Made by a program: the position numbers and the translations under genes. This document shows positions 51,755-60,094 of a DNA stretch of 64,000 bases, one piece after another. How positions within the stretch are numbered: position 1 is the first letter of the stretch; each line of letters begins with the position of its first letter. Under the pieces are notes generated by a model. It was not told the DNA's origin and made no database searches. It saw nothing but the letters and a program-made list of their open reading frames with translations. The stretch is from an uncultured Eubacteriales bacterium (GTDB lineage: Bacteria > Bacillota > Clostridia > Peptostreptococcales > Anaerovoracaceae). The stretch spans positions 21,592-85,591 of the forward strand of contig CACYFZ010000007.1 of NCBI GenBank assembly GCA_902773835.1. The letters run 5' to 3'.

Positions 51755-52625
51755 AACATGTATCGTAATCGCTACATTGATAGCTGTATCGATATTGTCA
51801 TTCCCTATCAAGAAGCCAAATGAACCGTGGTATGCAGATGCGATGAGCTTCAGTCAACTCAATAGAGTTTCTTGCGATAATATAACGATTGGATTTATAG
51901 ATACCGGAATCAGTCCTTCAATTGCTAAAGAGTATGGGATTGAGGCATTATATAATTCAATCAGTCCAGGGGAAACAACAGATGATGGTAATGGACATGG
52001 GACGGCTATGGTCAGTATAGCTTGTGGCAATGGATATTGCGGTGTTACTGGATTAGCTGAAAACGCTACTGTTGTTGTTATAAAAGCGGCAGATGATGAC
52101 GGGCGAATGACTCTTGAGTCCCTGGACAGAGCATTGTCATATGCAGAGGATGAAGGATGCAATATCGTTAACATAAGTTTAGGTGGATACTACGGATCAG
52201 AGGAGGTTGAAAGGCGATTGCGGACAATGTCTAATAATAATATTGCAATAGTGGCCTCCTCGGGAGATTATGCACAAAAGGATTTGCTATTTCCATCCAG
52301 CTACTACCCGTATGTCATATCCGTAGGAGCCTTGGATGAAACCGGAATTCTTTGGGAAGATTCAAACACCTCAGACAATTTGGTCACCGCTTTCCCCGGG
52401 GTAAACATAACATCTATAAACATTGAAGGTGAAAAGCATGTATCATCAGGGACATCTGAAGCAGCGGCCATGGCAACAGCATATATCGCCGTATTGAAAC
52501 AAGCTCATATAGATAACTATGGAACAGATATTGACAATAGTGAGTTGGTGAATTTACTAAAAGAATTATACAAATCTAAGGCACAAACAAAATATTGGGA
52601 CATATTGGAAGAACTTATCCATTAG
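51744..52625 (+). CDS. Membrane-anchored or secreted subtilisin-like serine protease
   Basis: A 293-residue S8 protease. An N-terminal hydrophobic segment (about 6-20) acts as signal or anchor; the catalytic triad is D53 (IGFIDTGIS), H85 (GNGHGTAM) and S238 (SSGTSEAAAMA). The position of the oxyanion-hole Asn holds Asp (D175 in ASSGDYA). There is no I9 propeptide between the helix and the catalytic domain. I use the ATG of MKRRTCIVIA, which overlaps the upstream gene by 11 bases; an ATG 24 bases earlier is also in frame. The natural substrate may be the preprotein two genes upstream. Confidence 0.82.
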   Translation: MKRRTCIVIATLIAVSILSFPIKKPNEPWYADAMSFSQLNRVSCDNITIGFIDTGISPSIAKEYGIEALYNSISPGETTDDGNGHGTAMVSIACGNGYCGVTGLAENATVVVIKAADDDGRMTLESLDRALSYAEDEGCNIVNISLGGYYGSEEVERRLRTMSNNNIAIVASSGDYAQKDLLFPSSYYPYVISVGALDETGILWEDSNTSDNLVTAFPGVNITSINIEGEKHVSSGTSEAAAMATAYIAVLKQAHIDNYGTDIDNSELVNLLKELYKSKAQTKYWDILEELIH

Positions 52626-52691
52626 ACAGCTACTGTTAAATGTTATTGCTTGAGACTGTGAGAAAAAGTCTGTAAATATGAAATGAGAGAG

Positions 52692-52726
52692 CCTCCTATG
52701 GTAGCATAAGAATGTATCATAGGAGG
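52692..52726 (+). promoter_or_regulatory. Hairpin that hides the transposase ribosome site
   Basis: CCTCCTATG (52692-52700) pairs with CATAGGAGG (52718-52726). The right arm contains the AGGAGG ribosome site seven bases before the transposase ATG. Such sequestration keeps read-through transcripts of a transposon from being translated. Confidence 0.65.
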
Positions 52727-52733
52727 TTTTGTT

Positions 52734-53818
52734 ATGGCACGCAAGAAAAAAGAAGTTTATCACGTAGGACCATTGACTGAGGGCAAGAAGAATATTATCT
52801 CAGCTCTCATGACGAGTATGAGATTGAGACAGTAGACGACATTCAGGATGCTCTGAGGGATCTTCTCGGCGGAACAATTAAGTCCATGATGGAAGCCGAG
52901 ATGACCGACAATCTCGGCTATGAGAAGTCTGAGCGATCAGATTCGGATAACTATCGCAACGTGACTAAACCTAAGACCATCCGCAGTAAGTACGGAGAGT
53001 TTGAAGTCGACGTTCCTAAAAATCGAAATGGTTCTTATGAGCCGCAGGTGGTGAAGAATCGTCAGAAGGATATATCCGGCATAGACGACAAGATAATCAG
53101 CATGTATGCCAGAGGTCTCACAACAAGACAAATATCCGAGCAGATAGAAGAAATCTACGGATTTGAGTGCAGCGAGAGCTTTATCTCGGATGTCACAGAC
53201 AAGATACTTAAAGACATCGAGGAATGGCAGCATAGACCATTGGATAGCGTATACCCTGTGATCTTCATAGACGCATGTCATTTCTCCGTCAGAGATAACG
53301 GACTTGTGAGAAAGCTCGCAGCATACGTTATGCTAGGAATTGACTGTGAAGGCCGCAAGGACATAATCAGTCTCAGCATTGGAGAAAACGAGAGTGCCAA
53401 ATACTGGCTTGGAGTTCTGAATGAACTTAATAACCGTGGAGGCAGAGACATCATGATTATATGCGCCGACGGACTTACCGGTATCAAGGAAGCAATAGCG
53501 TCGGCTTTTCCGGAAACAGAATACCAGCGCTGCATAGTGCATATGGTTCGCAACACTCTTAAGCATGTTTACTACAAGGACATGAAAGCGTTCGCTACTG
53601 ACCTCAAGACAATCTACCTTGCCGACTCTGAGAAGGCAGGAAGAAGCGCCTTAGATAAAGTCAGTGCTAAATGGAGCGAGAAATACCCTTATGCGATGAA
53701 ACGCTGGTATGACAACTGGGATGCTATCTGTCCAATCTTCAAGTTCTTAATGCAGACTAGAAAACTCATATACACCACGAATGCTATTGAGAGTGTAAAC
53801 AGTGCATGCAATGCTTGA
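52734..53818 (+). pseudogene. Decayed IS256-family (mutator-type) transposase
   Basis: The gene starts MARKKKEVYHV and TEGKKNIISALM, then loses frame: at 52811 ATG is followed by ACGAG where the family has M-D-E-Y, consistent with loss of one G. The frame from about 52812 to 53818 encodes IKSMMEAEMTDNLGYEKSER, YARGLTTRQISEQIEEIYG, the DDE-type residues in VIFIDACHF and IICADGLTGIKEA, and ends abruptly at TTNAIESVNS; about 60 C-terminal residues and the right end are missing. So the element is broken at the start and truncated at the end and should be inactive. Confidence 0.88.
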
Positions 53819-53972
53819 AAATGAAATAGTTGAATTGTGGCACACTTGGATGGGCGAGAAAGACAATATTAAGAAAAAAGCAAGACATATAGACGATTTA
53901 TCTATCGAAGATATTTGTTGGTTTTTTGAGGATAAAGAGTGTAAAAATCCGAGAGGGTTTAAAGGTATTTAA
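53811..53972 (+). pseudogene. Short ORF at the IS junction, probable gene tail
   Basis: The frame from 53811 encodes 53 residues (MLENEIVELWHTWMGEKDNI at the start, WFFEDKECKNPRGFKGI at the end). It overlaps the broken end of the transposase and has no ribosome site. It is best read as the 3' remainder of a gene truncated by the IS; no family recognised. Confidence 0.4.
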
Positions 53973-54073
53973 GTGGAGAAGAGGGAAAAAGTAGAAAGCA
54001 TTGCAATCTTGCTGAGTTTTACGAAGCATAATACTTCACACTATATTTCATAAACAGGGTTAAATTATCAAAC

Positions 54074-54098
54074 GCCGGATTTAGTTCCGGCTCTTTTA
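54074..54098 (+). terminator. Terminator upstream of the reverse transcriptase locus
   Basis: GCCGGA-TTTAGT-TCCGGC followed by TCTTTTAATT. It insulates the following promoter from read-through of the IS region. Confidence 0.7.
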
Positions 54099-54142
54099 AT
54101 TGTCTCAAAATAGCGTGTTAAATGGATTTTCAAAAACTTCCC

Positions 54143-54170
54143 TTGACAAAAGTGGTCTCAAGTAGATAAT
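54143..54170 (+). promoter_or_regulatory. Promoter of the reverse transcriptase locus
   Basis: TTGACA (54143-54148), a 16-base spacer and GATAAT (54165-54170). It leaves a leader of about 145 bases before the first reverse transcriptase gene. The region from 53973 to 54073 holds nothing else that I can identify. Confidence 0.7.
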
Positions 54171-54321
54171 AATGCAAAAATGTAAAAGGCAGAAACTTTT
54201 GTGGGAAAATGGGAAGATCTATTTGTACCAACAGATGAATAACTGTATGTAGTGTATTATAATATAATTAGAACATTGGAAAGACAGTTGAAGATGATGA
54301 TTAATATAGATGAGGGTGATA

Positions 54322-56280
54322 ATGAAAAAAGAATTGCGTGGGAAAAAGACTAGTAACTACTTATTAAGGTGTGTTCCGGATATTGAGAATATAATTACCT
54401 CACACAGATTTGACAAAGAAATGGATGAGGATGCAAAAGCACTGAATAATGAGTTCGGTTTTGATATTTCTACTGCTTCAAATATTGAAGATTGTTCTGA
54501 TGCAATCAAAAGAAACATCCTCGGAATGTATAATGATGACATTACCCCATCAGTAATGTTTTTATATAGTTTTATTTGTTGGTTCCAAAGATCTTCAAAA
54601 GTGTTAAATATAAAAGGACATTTTGAGAAGAGGACAAAATTGCTTGATTTTGGTGTAGTTTTAAATCAGGAAACAATTGACAGTGTAGACGTGCTGTTAA
54701 CACAAGAATACGATAGAGATGATGTTGATGAATATATTCTGCATGCTCAATACAAATTGTTATCCATAGTAAAGAAACATATTGTATTGAAAGATAATAT
54801 TGAAAGTTGTCTTCAGTTTGAGAAAATAATAGTGGCGGTTATTAATAATAGCCGTTATTTATGTTTAATTAATGATAAATTAGAAGTCGACATGTATTTT
54901 TTAATGCAATGGGAATATTATCCAGTAGATAAAGCATTCAGAGATGTCGTTGACAAGTTTAATTCGGAATTAAACAGGAAGACCTACATGGAGCTTAAGG
55001 GAAATGAGTATTTCTATTATGACAAGATTAAGAAAGCAGAGGTTAGTTTTTCTTCCATTAAAAGATTACCTATCACGACAGATGGAAAGTTACGAACGGT
55101 GCATGTTGCGAATGAACCTATCGATAAAGCGACATTAATATACCTGTCTAAGAGACTTAATAAAGAATTTCATATTTCCTATCCGAATAGAGATAAGATA
55201 ATGGAATTGGCGTTTAATCTTATTGACAGCCTTCCAAGGCTTGACAATTACACAATATTTAAATTTGATTTTAAGGACTTCTTTGATTCAGTTGAGATAA
55301 GAAGTGTATATAAAAAATTCATAGAACATAGCAATTTGTATTCGTGTGAGAAGGAGTTACTGTTAAAACTGGCAAGAAAGTATAAGTACTGTGTTCAGGG
55401 CTTGCCTGTATCAAATGCTTTAATAGAAATAATATCACGAGATTTTGACGACAGAATCAAAGCAGCGTTTTCTACGTATGGACTTGTATTTTATAAGAGA
55501 TATGTGGATGATTGTATCCTAATTTTTAATCATAAATTGGAAAAAAGTACTATAGAAAAACAAATCAAGCGATGCCGAGTTTCTACGTTTGGGGAAAAAG
55601 TGTTACTATCCTCTACTAAAACATCATATCAGACCAAACTGGATGGGGATGAAACATTTGATTATTTGGGGTACAGTTTTAACCGGTGCTACTGGGATAA
55701 AGCGGAGCCGCATTATTATTATTACAAGTTCGGAATAGCACCAAAAAAAATAGAAAAGTACAAGAAACAATTGGATGCTATGTTTGATGCATATGAGTCT
55801 GATTTAAATGACCGGTTATTATTGAGGAGAATTCAGTACTATAACTCTAGGATTGTTTTCTATAATTATTATGGGTCAAAGTATGTGAATAAAAGTACAT
55901 GGGATGTTAGAGGGATAATTAATTCATATAAAATGCTTAGACGTTATATTATATATGATACTTATAATATGGGGGCTGAAATTGCCGGCAATAAGAAACC
56001 CTACCGAATAGAGAAGGAAACATATTTTTTCTTGCGGTATTATGTAAAAGAAAAAAGAGATGCTTTATTGTGCATACCGCAGTATTTGCAGGGAAAGGGT
56101 TGTGATGACCACACATTGTGGAACGGGTTTTTAAAAAACAAGTCCATCGTTTTCCAGCCTAATATTGGTTGGACCAACGATTTATTAAATAACCGACTGA
56201 TTGAAGTAGGTGTAGTTCCATGGAACAAATCTTACTACGAAAAGACTCGGGACTACTATACGGCGATAATAAAAACTTAA
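54322..56280 (+). CDS. drt3a: Defence reverse transcriptase, Drt3a-like (UG3)
   Basis: A 652-residue reverse transcriptase. The palm motifs are visible: FKFDFKDFFDSV (first metal Asp), VQGLPVSNALIEI (QG..S motif) and RYVDDCILIF with YVDD at residues 394-397; a thumb-like region with FDYLGYSF follows. The 280 N-terminal residues are helical. A second, different reverse transcriptase follows. This tandem fits DRT type 3 defence systems (UG3 plus UG8), which block phages by DNA synthesis. I start at the ATG preceded by GAGGGTG; an ATG 12 bases earlier is in frame. Which of the two is UG3 is inferred from gene order. Confidence 0.78.
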   Translation: MKKELRGKKTSNYLLRCVPDIENIITSHRFDKEMDEDAKALNNEFGFDISTASNIEDCSDAIKRNILGMYNDDITPSVMFLYSFICWFQRSSKVLNIKGHFEKRTKLLDFGVVLNQETIDSVDVLLTQEYDRDDVDEYILHAQYKLLSIVKKHIVLKDNIESCLQFEKIIVAVINNSRYLCLINDKLEVDMYFLMQWEYYPVDKAFRDVVDKFNSELNRKTYMELKGNEYFYYDKIKKAEVSFSSIKRLPITTDGKLRTVHVANEPIDKATLIYLSKRLNKEFHISYPNRDKIMELAFNLIDSLPRLDNYTIFKFDFKDFFDSVEIRSVYKKFIEHSNLYSCEKELLLKLARKYKYCVQGLPVSNALIEIISRDFDDRIKAAFSTYGLVFYKRYVDDCILIFNHKLEKSTIEKQIKRCRVSTFGEKVLLSSTKTSYQTKLDGDETFDYLGYSFNRCYWDKAEPHYYYYKFGIAPKKIEKYKKQLDAMFDAYESDLNDRLLLRRIQYYNSRIVFYNYYGSKYVNKSTWDVRGIINSYKMLRRYIIYDTYNMGAEIAGNKKPYRIEKETYFFLRYYVKEKRDALLCIPQYLQGKGCDDHTLWNGFLKNKSIVFQPNIGWTNDLLNNRLIEVGVVPWNKSYYEKTRDYYTAIIKT

Positions 56281-56381
56281 GAGGTAGCAAGCTACCTCTT
56301 AAGCAGTGTTTGGCAATCAGTATTAAACCATACAGAAATTGGTTTAGCTTTAGCCGATAATGTGTGTGGAATAACTCCACG
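56268..56381 (-). ncRNA. Candidate antisense DRT3 non-coding RNA with ACACAC element
   Basis: Read on the minus strand, the 138-base gap between the two reverse transcriptase genes has a possible promoter (TTGCCT at 56416-56411, 17-base spacer, TAAAGT at 56393-56388). It then has a small hairpin (GTGGA-GTTAT-TCCAC, 56380-56366) running straight into ACACAC (56367-56362), a second hairpin (TAAACCA/TGGTTTA), and a perfect 13-bp terminator stem CTTAAGAGGTAGC / GCTACCTCTTAAG (56303-56276) followed by TTTTTATTAT. DRT3 systems are reported to use an ncRNA with an ACACAC template; the match supports this call. Size and strand are inferred from sequence only. Confidence 0.6.
56276..56303 (-). terminator. 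Minus-strand terminator overlapping the end of drt3a
   Basis: A perfect 13-bp stem with a two-base loop. The T-run (five T, then ATTAT) exists only on the minus strand, where it lies opposite the last codons of the upstream reverse transcriptase; on the plus strand CAGTG follows. It therefore ends a transcript running right to left. Confidence 0.75.
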
Positions 56382-56418
56382 ATAATTACTTTAACACTTA
56401 ATAAAGGGAAAGGCAAGA

Positions 56419-58389
56419 ATGGCAAAACTGAGATATAGAAAACGCAATAAACTTGACGTTATCCTGACTGATTCACGACCAGTTGAATTACCTAAAAACT
56501 ATACATTGACCTATTTTTACAATTATTTAAATAATAATAAAAAAGTATTATCAATGTTTGAGAGTGTAAAAAAAGAAACAAGGGCCTCGGAAACTGAACG
56601 AAACGGATTACTGTGGGGACAAGAATGGCACGCAACGCCTTTAAAGTATCATATCATCAAGAATAGATTTGAGATGAGAGAGATGGCACTTATTTCTCCA
56701 ATCTCGATGATTCAAATACCATTGTTTCTGGAAGCTTATGAAAAACAACTACTATATCTTACATCAGAAGGTGGGTTTTCCGTTAGAAAACATGAGACTA
56801 ATGATATGCTCGAATATGTAGACATGAATTCAGAAAAGGGGATTAATTACCATCTTTCAGCAGAAAAAAGTATTGAAGCATCAGGGGCATTTTATTCTGT
56901 CTATCCATTTAAGTACATGTCCGAGTTCCATAATTCTAGTTGTTGGTACCGGTTGAATCGCGAATATAAATACTTTGGGAAAATTGATTATAGTAAATGT
57001 TTTGACAGTATTTATACGCATACATATACATGGATAGTAACAAAAAATTCCGTTGATGGGAAAAAGTATGGAAGAAATCAGTTCTTTTTAAATATGTGTG
57101 ATAGATTAATGCAAAATATAAATGGCTCGATTACAAACGGTATAGTTGTTGGACCAGAGTTTTCTAGATTAATGATGGAAGTCCTTGCACAATGCATTGA
57201 TAACAGAGTTAAAGCAAAACTATTTAAACAAGAAAAGCGTTACGCCATAGAGTATTCGGTTTGTAGATTCGTAGATGACATATTCATTTTCGCAGATGAG
57301 GAACAAACAGTAGAGAAAATTATTGAATTATATAGAGATGAAGCAGAGATGCTTCATTTTAGGCTCAATGATCAGAAGCGATTAGCGGGCAAATTGCCAT
57401 ATGCATGGTTTGGATGGAAGGAAAAAGTTCATTCTGTTAATGAATATATTTGCCAAGCCTTGTTTAATGATGTAAGGACATCAAAGAACGTGATTGGGAT
57501 TAGAAGCAACATGATTCCAAACATGAAAATGATGTACCAAAATATTGTTGCCGACTATCCTGATTATCAAGCGAAAATAGTGTCATATGTGCTTACCACA
57601 ATTTATAAAAAACTAAAGAGAGCGAATATCCCATTGTTCTCCGAAGAAAAGGTACTTAAAACTCTAATGGTTTTTTTAGATGCCGTTTTTTACTTCTACT
57701 CCTTTTCGCTGTCATTTAATAATACTGAGAAAGTTATTAGTATTTTAAACGAATTGGGAAAACAGATTCCAGAAGAAATATTTAGGGATCACATACATGA
57801 GACGCTTTGCAATTATTCACTACCAATAGCAAAGGCAAATCCCGAAGATGTTATCAACTTGGTTTTACTGGCTGCAATGTATCACATTGAATTCCCGACT
57901 GTTGTTGAAGAGCTGCTTGTAGAAAAAATTCAAAAGAATGTGAATCCATTGATGTATGCAGTTTTTCTCCAGTATTTTTGTTATAACAAGACTAAAAAGA
58001 ATGCCTTTAAAAAGGTAGTTGAAACACAAATATATGATGCAATTGCGAATATATATAATTCTCAAGATTTCTTCATGTATGAGGAAGCATGGTGGCTTTT
58101 TGTCTTCACTAATTGTCCGCTGTTATCAAGACGTTGCATAGATAGTATTAATGCAAAATTGGAGGAACAGAGGAATTTTTTACAAAATAGTGACCCTAAA
58201 CGCATGTCAAAGGACGCCAAAATACTTGTGATAGATTATTTGTTAGATGATTCAGAAAACAATAAATTTATTAATTGGGATATGGATAAAGAGGAACTGT
58301 TTAATTATACAGTTTTTACCACTTATGAGAGAACATTATTTAATGGATATAGTGCGAGTCGCATGATAGATGACATGGACTTATACTAG
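56419..58389 (+). CDS. drt3b: Defence reverse transcriptase, Drt3b-like (UG8)
   Basis: A 656-residue second reverse transcriptase. Palm motifs are KIDYSKCFDSIY, NGIVVGPEFSRLMME (a variant of the QG..S motif) and CRFVDDIFIFAD with FVDD at residues 284-287, a Phe in place of the usual Tyr. The C-terminal 300 residues are helical with no recognised domain. In DRT3 this partner is reported to make the DNA strand complementary to that of Drt3a. AAAGGGAAAGG precedes the ATG. The gene is AT-rich like its neighbour, which suggests shared transfer. Confidence 0.76.
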   Translation: MAKLRYRKRNKLDVILTDSRPVELPKNYTLTYFYNYLNNNKKVLSMFESVKKETRASETERNGLLWGQEWHATPLKYHIIKNRFEMREMALISPISMIQIPLFLEAYEKQLLYLTSEGGFSVRKHETNDMLEYVDMNSEKGINYHLSAEKSIEASGAFYSVYPFKYMSEFHNSSCWYRLNREYKYFGKIDYSKCFDSIYTHTYTWIVTKNSVDGKKYGRNQFFLNMCDRLMQNINGSITNGIVVGPEFSRLMMEVLAQCIDNRVKAKLFKQEKRYAIEYSVCRFVDDIFIFADEEQTVEKIIELYRDEAEMLHFRLNDQKRLAGKLPYAWFGWKEKVHSVNEYICQALFNDVRTSKNVIGIRSNMIPNMKMMYQNIVADYPDYQAKIVSYVLTTIYKKLKRANIPLFSEEKVLKTLMVFLDAVFYFYSFSLSFNNTEKVISILNELGKQIPEEIFRDHIHETLCNYSLPIAKANPEDVINLVLLAAMYHIEFPTVVEELLVEKIQKNVNPLMYAVFLQYFCYNKTKKNAFKKVVETQIYDAIANIYNSQDFFMYEEAWWLFVFTNCPLLSRRCIDSINAKLEEQRNFLQNSDPKRMSKDAKILVIDYLLDDSENNKFINWDMDKEELFNYTVFTTYERTLFNGYSASRMIDDMDLY

Positions 58390-58563
58390 TACACGAAAGC
58401 TCTTAACTATATAATTCAGTCGAAATTTAGAGAAAGTCAAAGTTGCTTCCACGTTAATGCAAAGAGCAGATTAAAGTCATTGTTTGGCACGCTGGTAAAA
58501 GGAATTAATTAAAGTGATAGTAGATGTCTTGAAATAATTATAGAAGTCCGAAACAATCGTAAG

Positions 58564-58589
58564 ATTTGAGAAAATGTATTTTCTCAAAT
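58564..58589. repeat. 12-bp AT-rich hairpin in the gap after drt3b
   Basis: ATTTGAGAAAAT-GT-ATTTTCTCAAAT, perfect. The 290-base gap 58390-58678 otherwise holds a promoter and a second palindrome. The hairpin could end the reverse transcriptase transcript; T-rich sequence is part of the stem. Confidence 0.5.
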
Positions 58590-58617
58590 TGCAAAGTTAT
58601 CTATCAAATGGTATCAT
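58589..58617 (+). promoter_or_regulatory. Promoter of the AAA/DUF4143 gene
   Basis: TTGCAA (58589-58594), a 17-base spacer and TATCAT (58612-58617). The expected start site falls within the palindrome that follows. Confidence 0.65.
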
Positions 58618-58618
58618 C

Positions 58619-58658
58619 TAATCGGAAAAAATGTAGAACTCTACAGTTTTTCCGATTA
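58619..58658. promoter_or_regulatory. Large palindrome overlapping the transcription start of the AAA/DUF4143 gene
   Basis: TAATCGGAAAAA and TTTTTCCGATTA are perfect 12-base outer arms, and TGTAGA-AC-TCTACA forms the inside; two single mismatched bases separate the parts. It lies between the -10 element and the ribosome site, so it is either an operator or a 5' mRNA hairpin. Confidence 0.7.
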
Positions 58659-58678
58659 ACTGTTTGCGGAGACTTATT

Positions 58679-59986
58679 ATGATAAAACGTGACAAGTATC
58701 TGAACCAACTGATAAATGCCCAGAATAATGGGTTCCCGAAAGTGATTACCGGCATAAGGAGATGCGGGAAATCGTTTTTGTTAAAGGAAATTTTCCGCTC
58801 ATATTTATTATCGGACGGAGTCAGCTCAGAAGACATCATATCAATTGATTTTGATGATGATAATAATATTAAGTACAGAGATCCGATTGAACTCGGCGCC
58901 TATGTCCGGGAACAATGTGCAGATAAGAAGATGTGCTATGTTTTTCTTGACGAGATACAGATGGTATATGACATAGTCAATCCGAATCTCACTGACGGCA
59001 AACATGTACTTGCTGAGAAGAAAGACAAGGAAACGGTCACATTTGTAGATGTTATTCTCGGGCTGTCCAAAGAGAAGAATATAGATTTGTATGTCACGGG
59101 TTCAAACTCTCGGATGCTTTCGTCCGATATTGTAACGGCATTCAGAGACAAGGCGACAAATATCCGGCTGTACCCGTTATCCTTCGAAGAGTTCAATGGT
59201 TATAGAGGAGGTTCGCCGGCAGAAAACATATATGAATATATGCAGCATGGTGGAATGCCCCTAGCAGTATTGAAATCAGGAGAAGACAAACGGACTTATT
59301 TAAAATCGCTGTTTGAAACAACTTACTTCAAGGATATTATCGAGCGTAACAACCTGAAAAGGAGTGAAGCACTGGATGAGCTTTGCAATATATTAAGCGC
59401 ATCAACAGGCGAGCTTCTCAATGCCCGGAAAATAGCCAATACATACAACAGCGTCAGGCATGATTCCATAGATGAAGATACTGTAGAGAAATACATCTCA
59501 TATTTCGAAGATGCATTTATACTGCAGGAAGCGAGACGCTATGATCTGAAAGGCAGAAAAGAAATCGGCGCACAGAGAAAGTATTACTATTGTGACACAG
59601 GTCTGAGAAATGCAAGATTGAACTTCGCCTTTCCGGACGAAGGACAAATGCTCGAGAATATAGTGTACAATGAGCTTGTATATAACGGGTACACGGTAAA
59701 TGTCGGAGCCTTTGACACGATAGAAAAAGACAGAAATGGGAAATCTATCCGAAAGAGCAACGAAGTTGATTTCTATGCCACAAAGGATCTTCGATTATAT
59801 TATATTCAGGTCACTGCAGATATATCCAACGCCGAAACCCGGGCAAGAGAAGTAAGACCATATACGATTCTTAATGATCAGGTTCAGAAGATAGTGGTGG
59901 TTAATCGTCCACTTGGAGAAAGCAGAGATGAGAACGGATTTACTATCATTGGTATAACTGAGTTTTTACTGGAATATATTAAATGA
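58679..59986 (+). CDS. AAA ATPase with DUF4143
   Basis: A 435-residue protein of the widespread AAA_14 plus DUF4143 family. Walker A is GIRRCGKS near residue 25, Walker B VFLDEIQ, sensor VTGSNSRML; the C-terminal half carries DUF4143 with the nuclease-like EVDFYATKD and YIQVTADI segments. The role is unknown; members are common in islands and gut bacteria. I use the ATG with GGAGA six bases upstream; an earlier TTG in frame has no ribosome site. A large palindrome covers its promoter. Confidence 0.85.
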   Translation: MIKRDKYLNQLINAQNNGFPKVITGIRRCGKSFLLKEIFRSYLLSDGVSSEDIISIDFDDDNNIKYRDPIELGAYVREQCADKKMCYVFLDEIQMVYDIVNPNLTDGKHVLAEKKDKETVTFVDVILGLSKEKNIDLYVTGSNSRMLSSDIVTAFRDKATNIRLYPLSFEEFNGYRGGSPAENIYEYMQHGGMPLAVLKSGEDKRTYLKSLFETTYFKDIIERNNLKRSEALDELCNILSASTGELLNARKIANTYNSVRHDSIDEDTVEKYISYFEDAFILQEARRYDLKGRKEIGAQRKYYYCDTGLRNARLNFAFPDEGQMLENIVYNELVYNGYTVNVGAFDTIEKDRNGKSIRKSNEVDFYATKDLRLYYIQVTADISNAETRAREVRPYTILNDQVQKIVVVNRPLGESRDENGFTIIGITEFLLEYIK

Positions 59987-60037
59987 TATAATGTGTATGA
60001 ATTCGAAGAGAATTCAGAAAGTTGTTGTATTTGGTAC

Positions 60038-60062
60038 TGATAATACCTAATTATCAATAGGA
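60038..60062. repeat. Left copy of 25-bp inverted repeat (cassette boundary)
   Basis: The sequence from 60038 to 60062 is the exact reverse complement of 63976-64000. Its first 19 bases, TGATAATACCTAATTATCA, are themselves a palindrome (7-base arms, 5-base centre). It ends in AATAGGA, which is close to the start of the NTPase gene. The outer limit of the identity cannot be seen because the right copy reaches the window end. Confidence 0.9.
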
Positions 60063-60094
60063 TTATACACTTTATTATAGTATTATTTCTGCTG

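Larger units (their letters stand above)
52650..53818 (+). mobile_element. IS256-family insertion sequence remnant
   Basis: Left part begins near GAGACTGTGAGAAAAAGTCT at about 52650, shortly after the subtilase gene; the right part stops in the transposase at about 53805. The right terminal repeat is absent, so the exact ends are uncertain. It separates the subtilase cluster from the reverse transcriptase locus. Confidence 0.65.

Noticed and set aside
53811..53972. Intact small antitoxin-like gene at the IS junction
   Set aside because: Its start overlaps the truncated transposase and there is no ribosome site; more likely a gene tail.
56276..56303. Plus-strand terminator after the first RT gene
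   Set aside because: The plus strand has no T-run after the stem; the T-run is on the minus strand.
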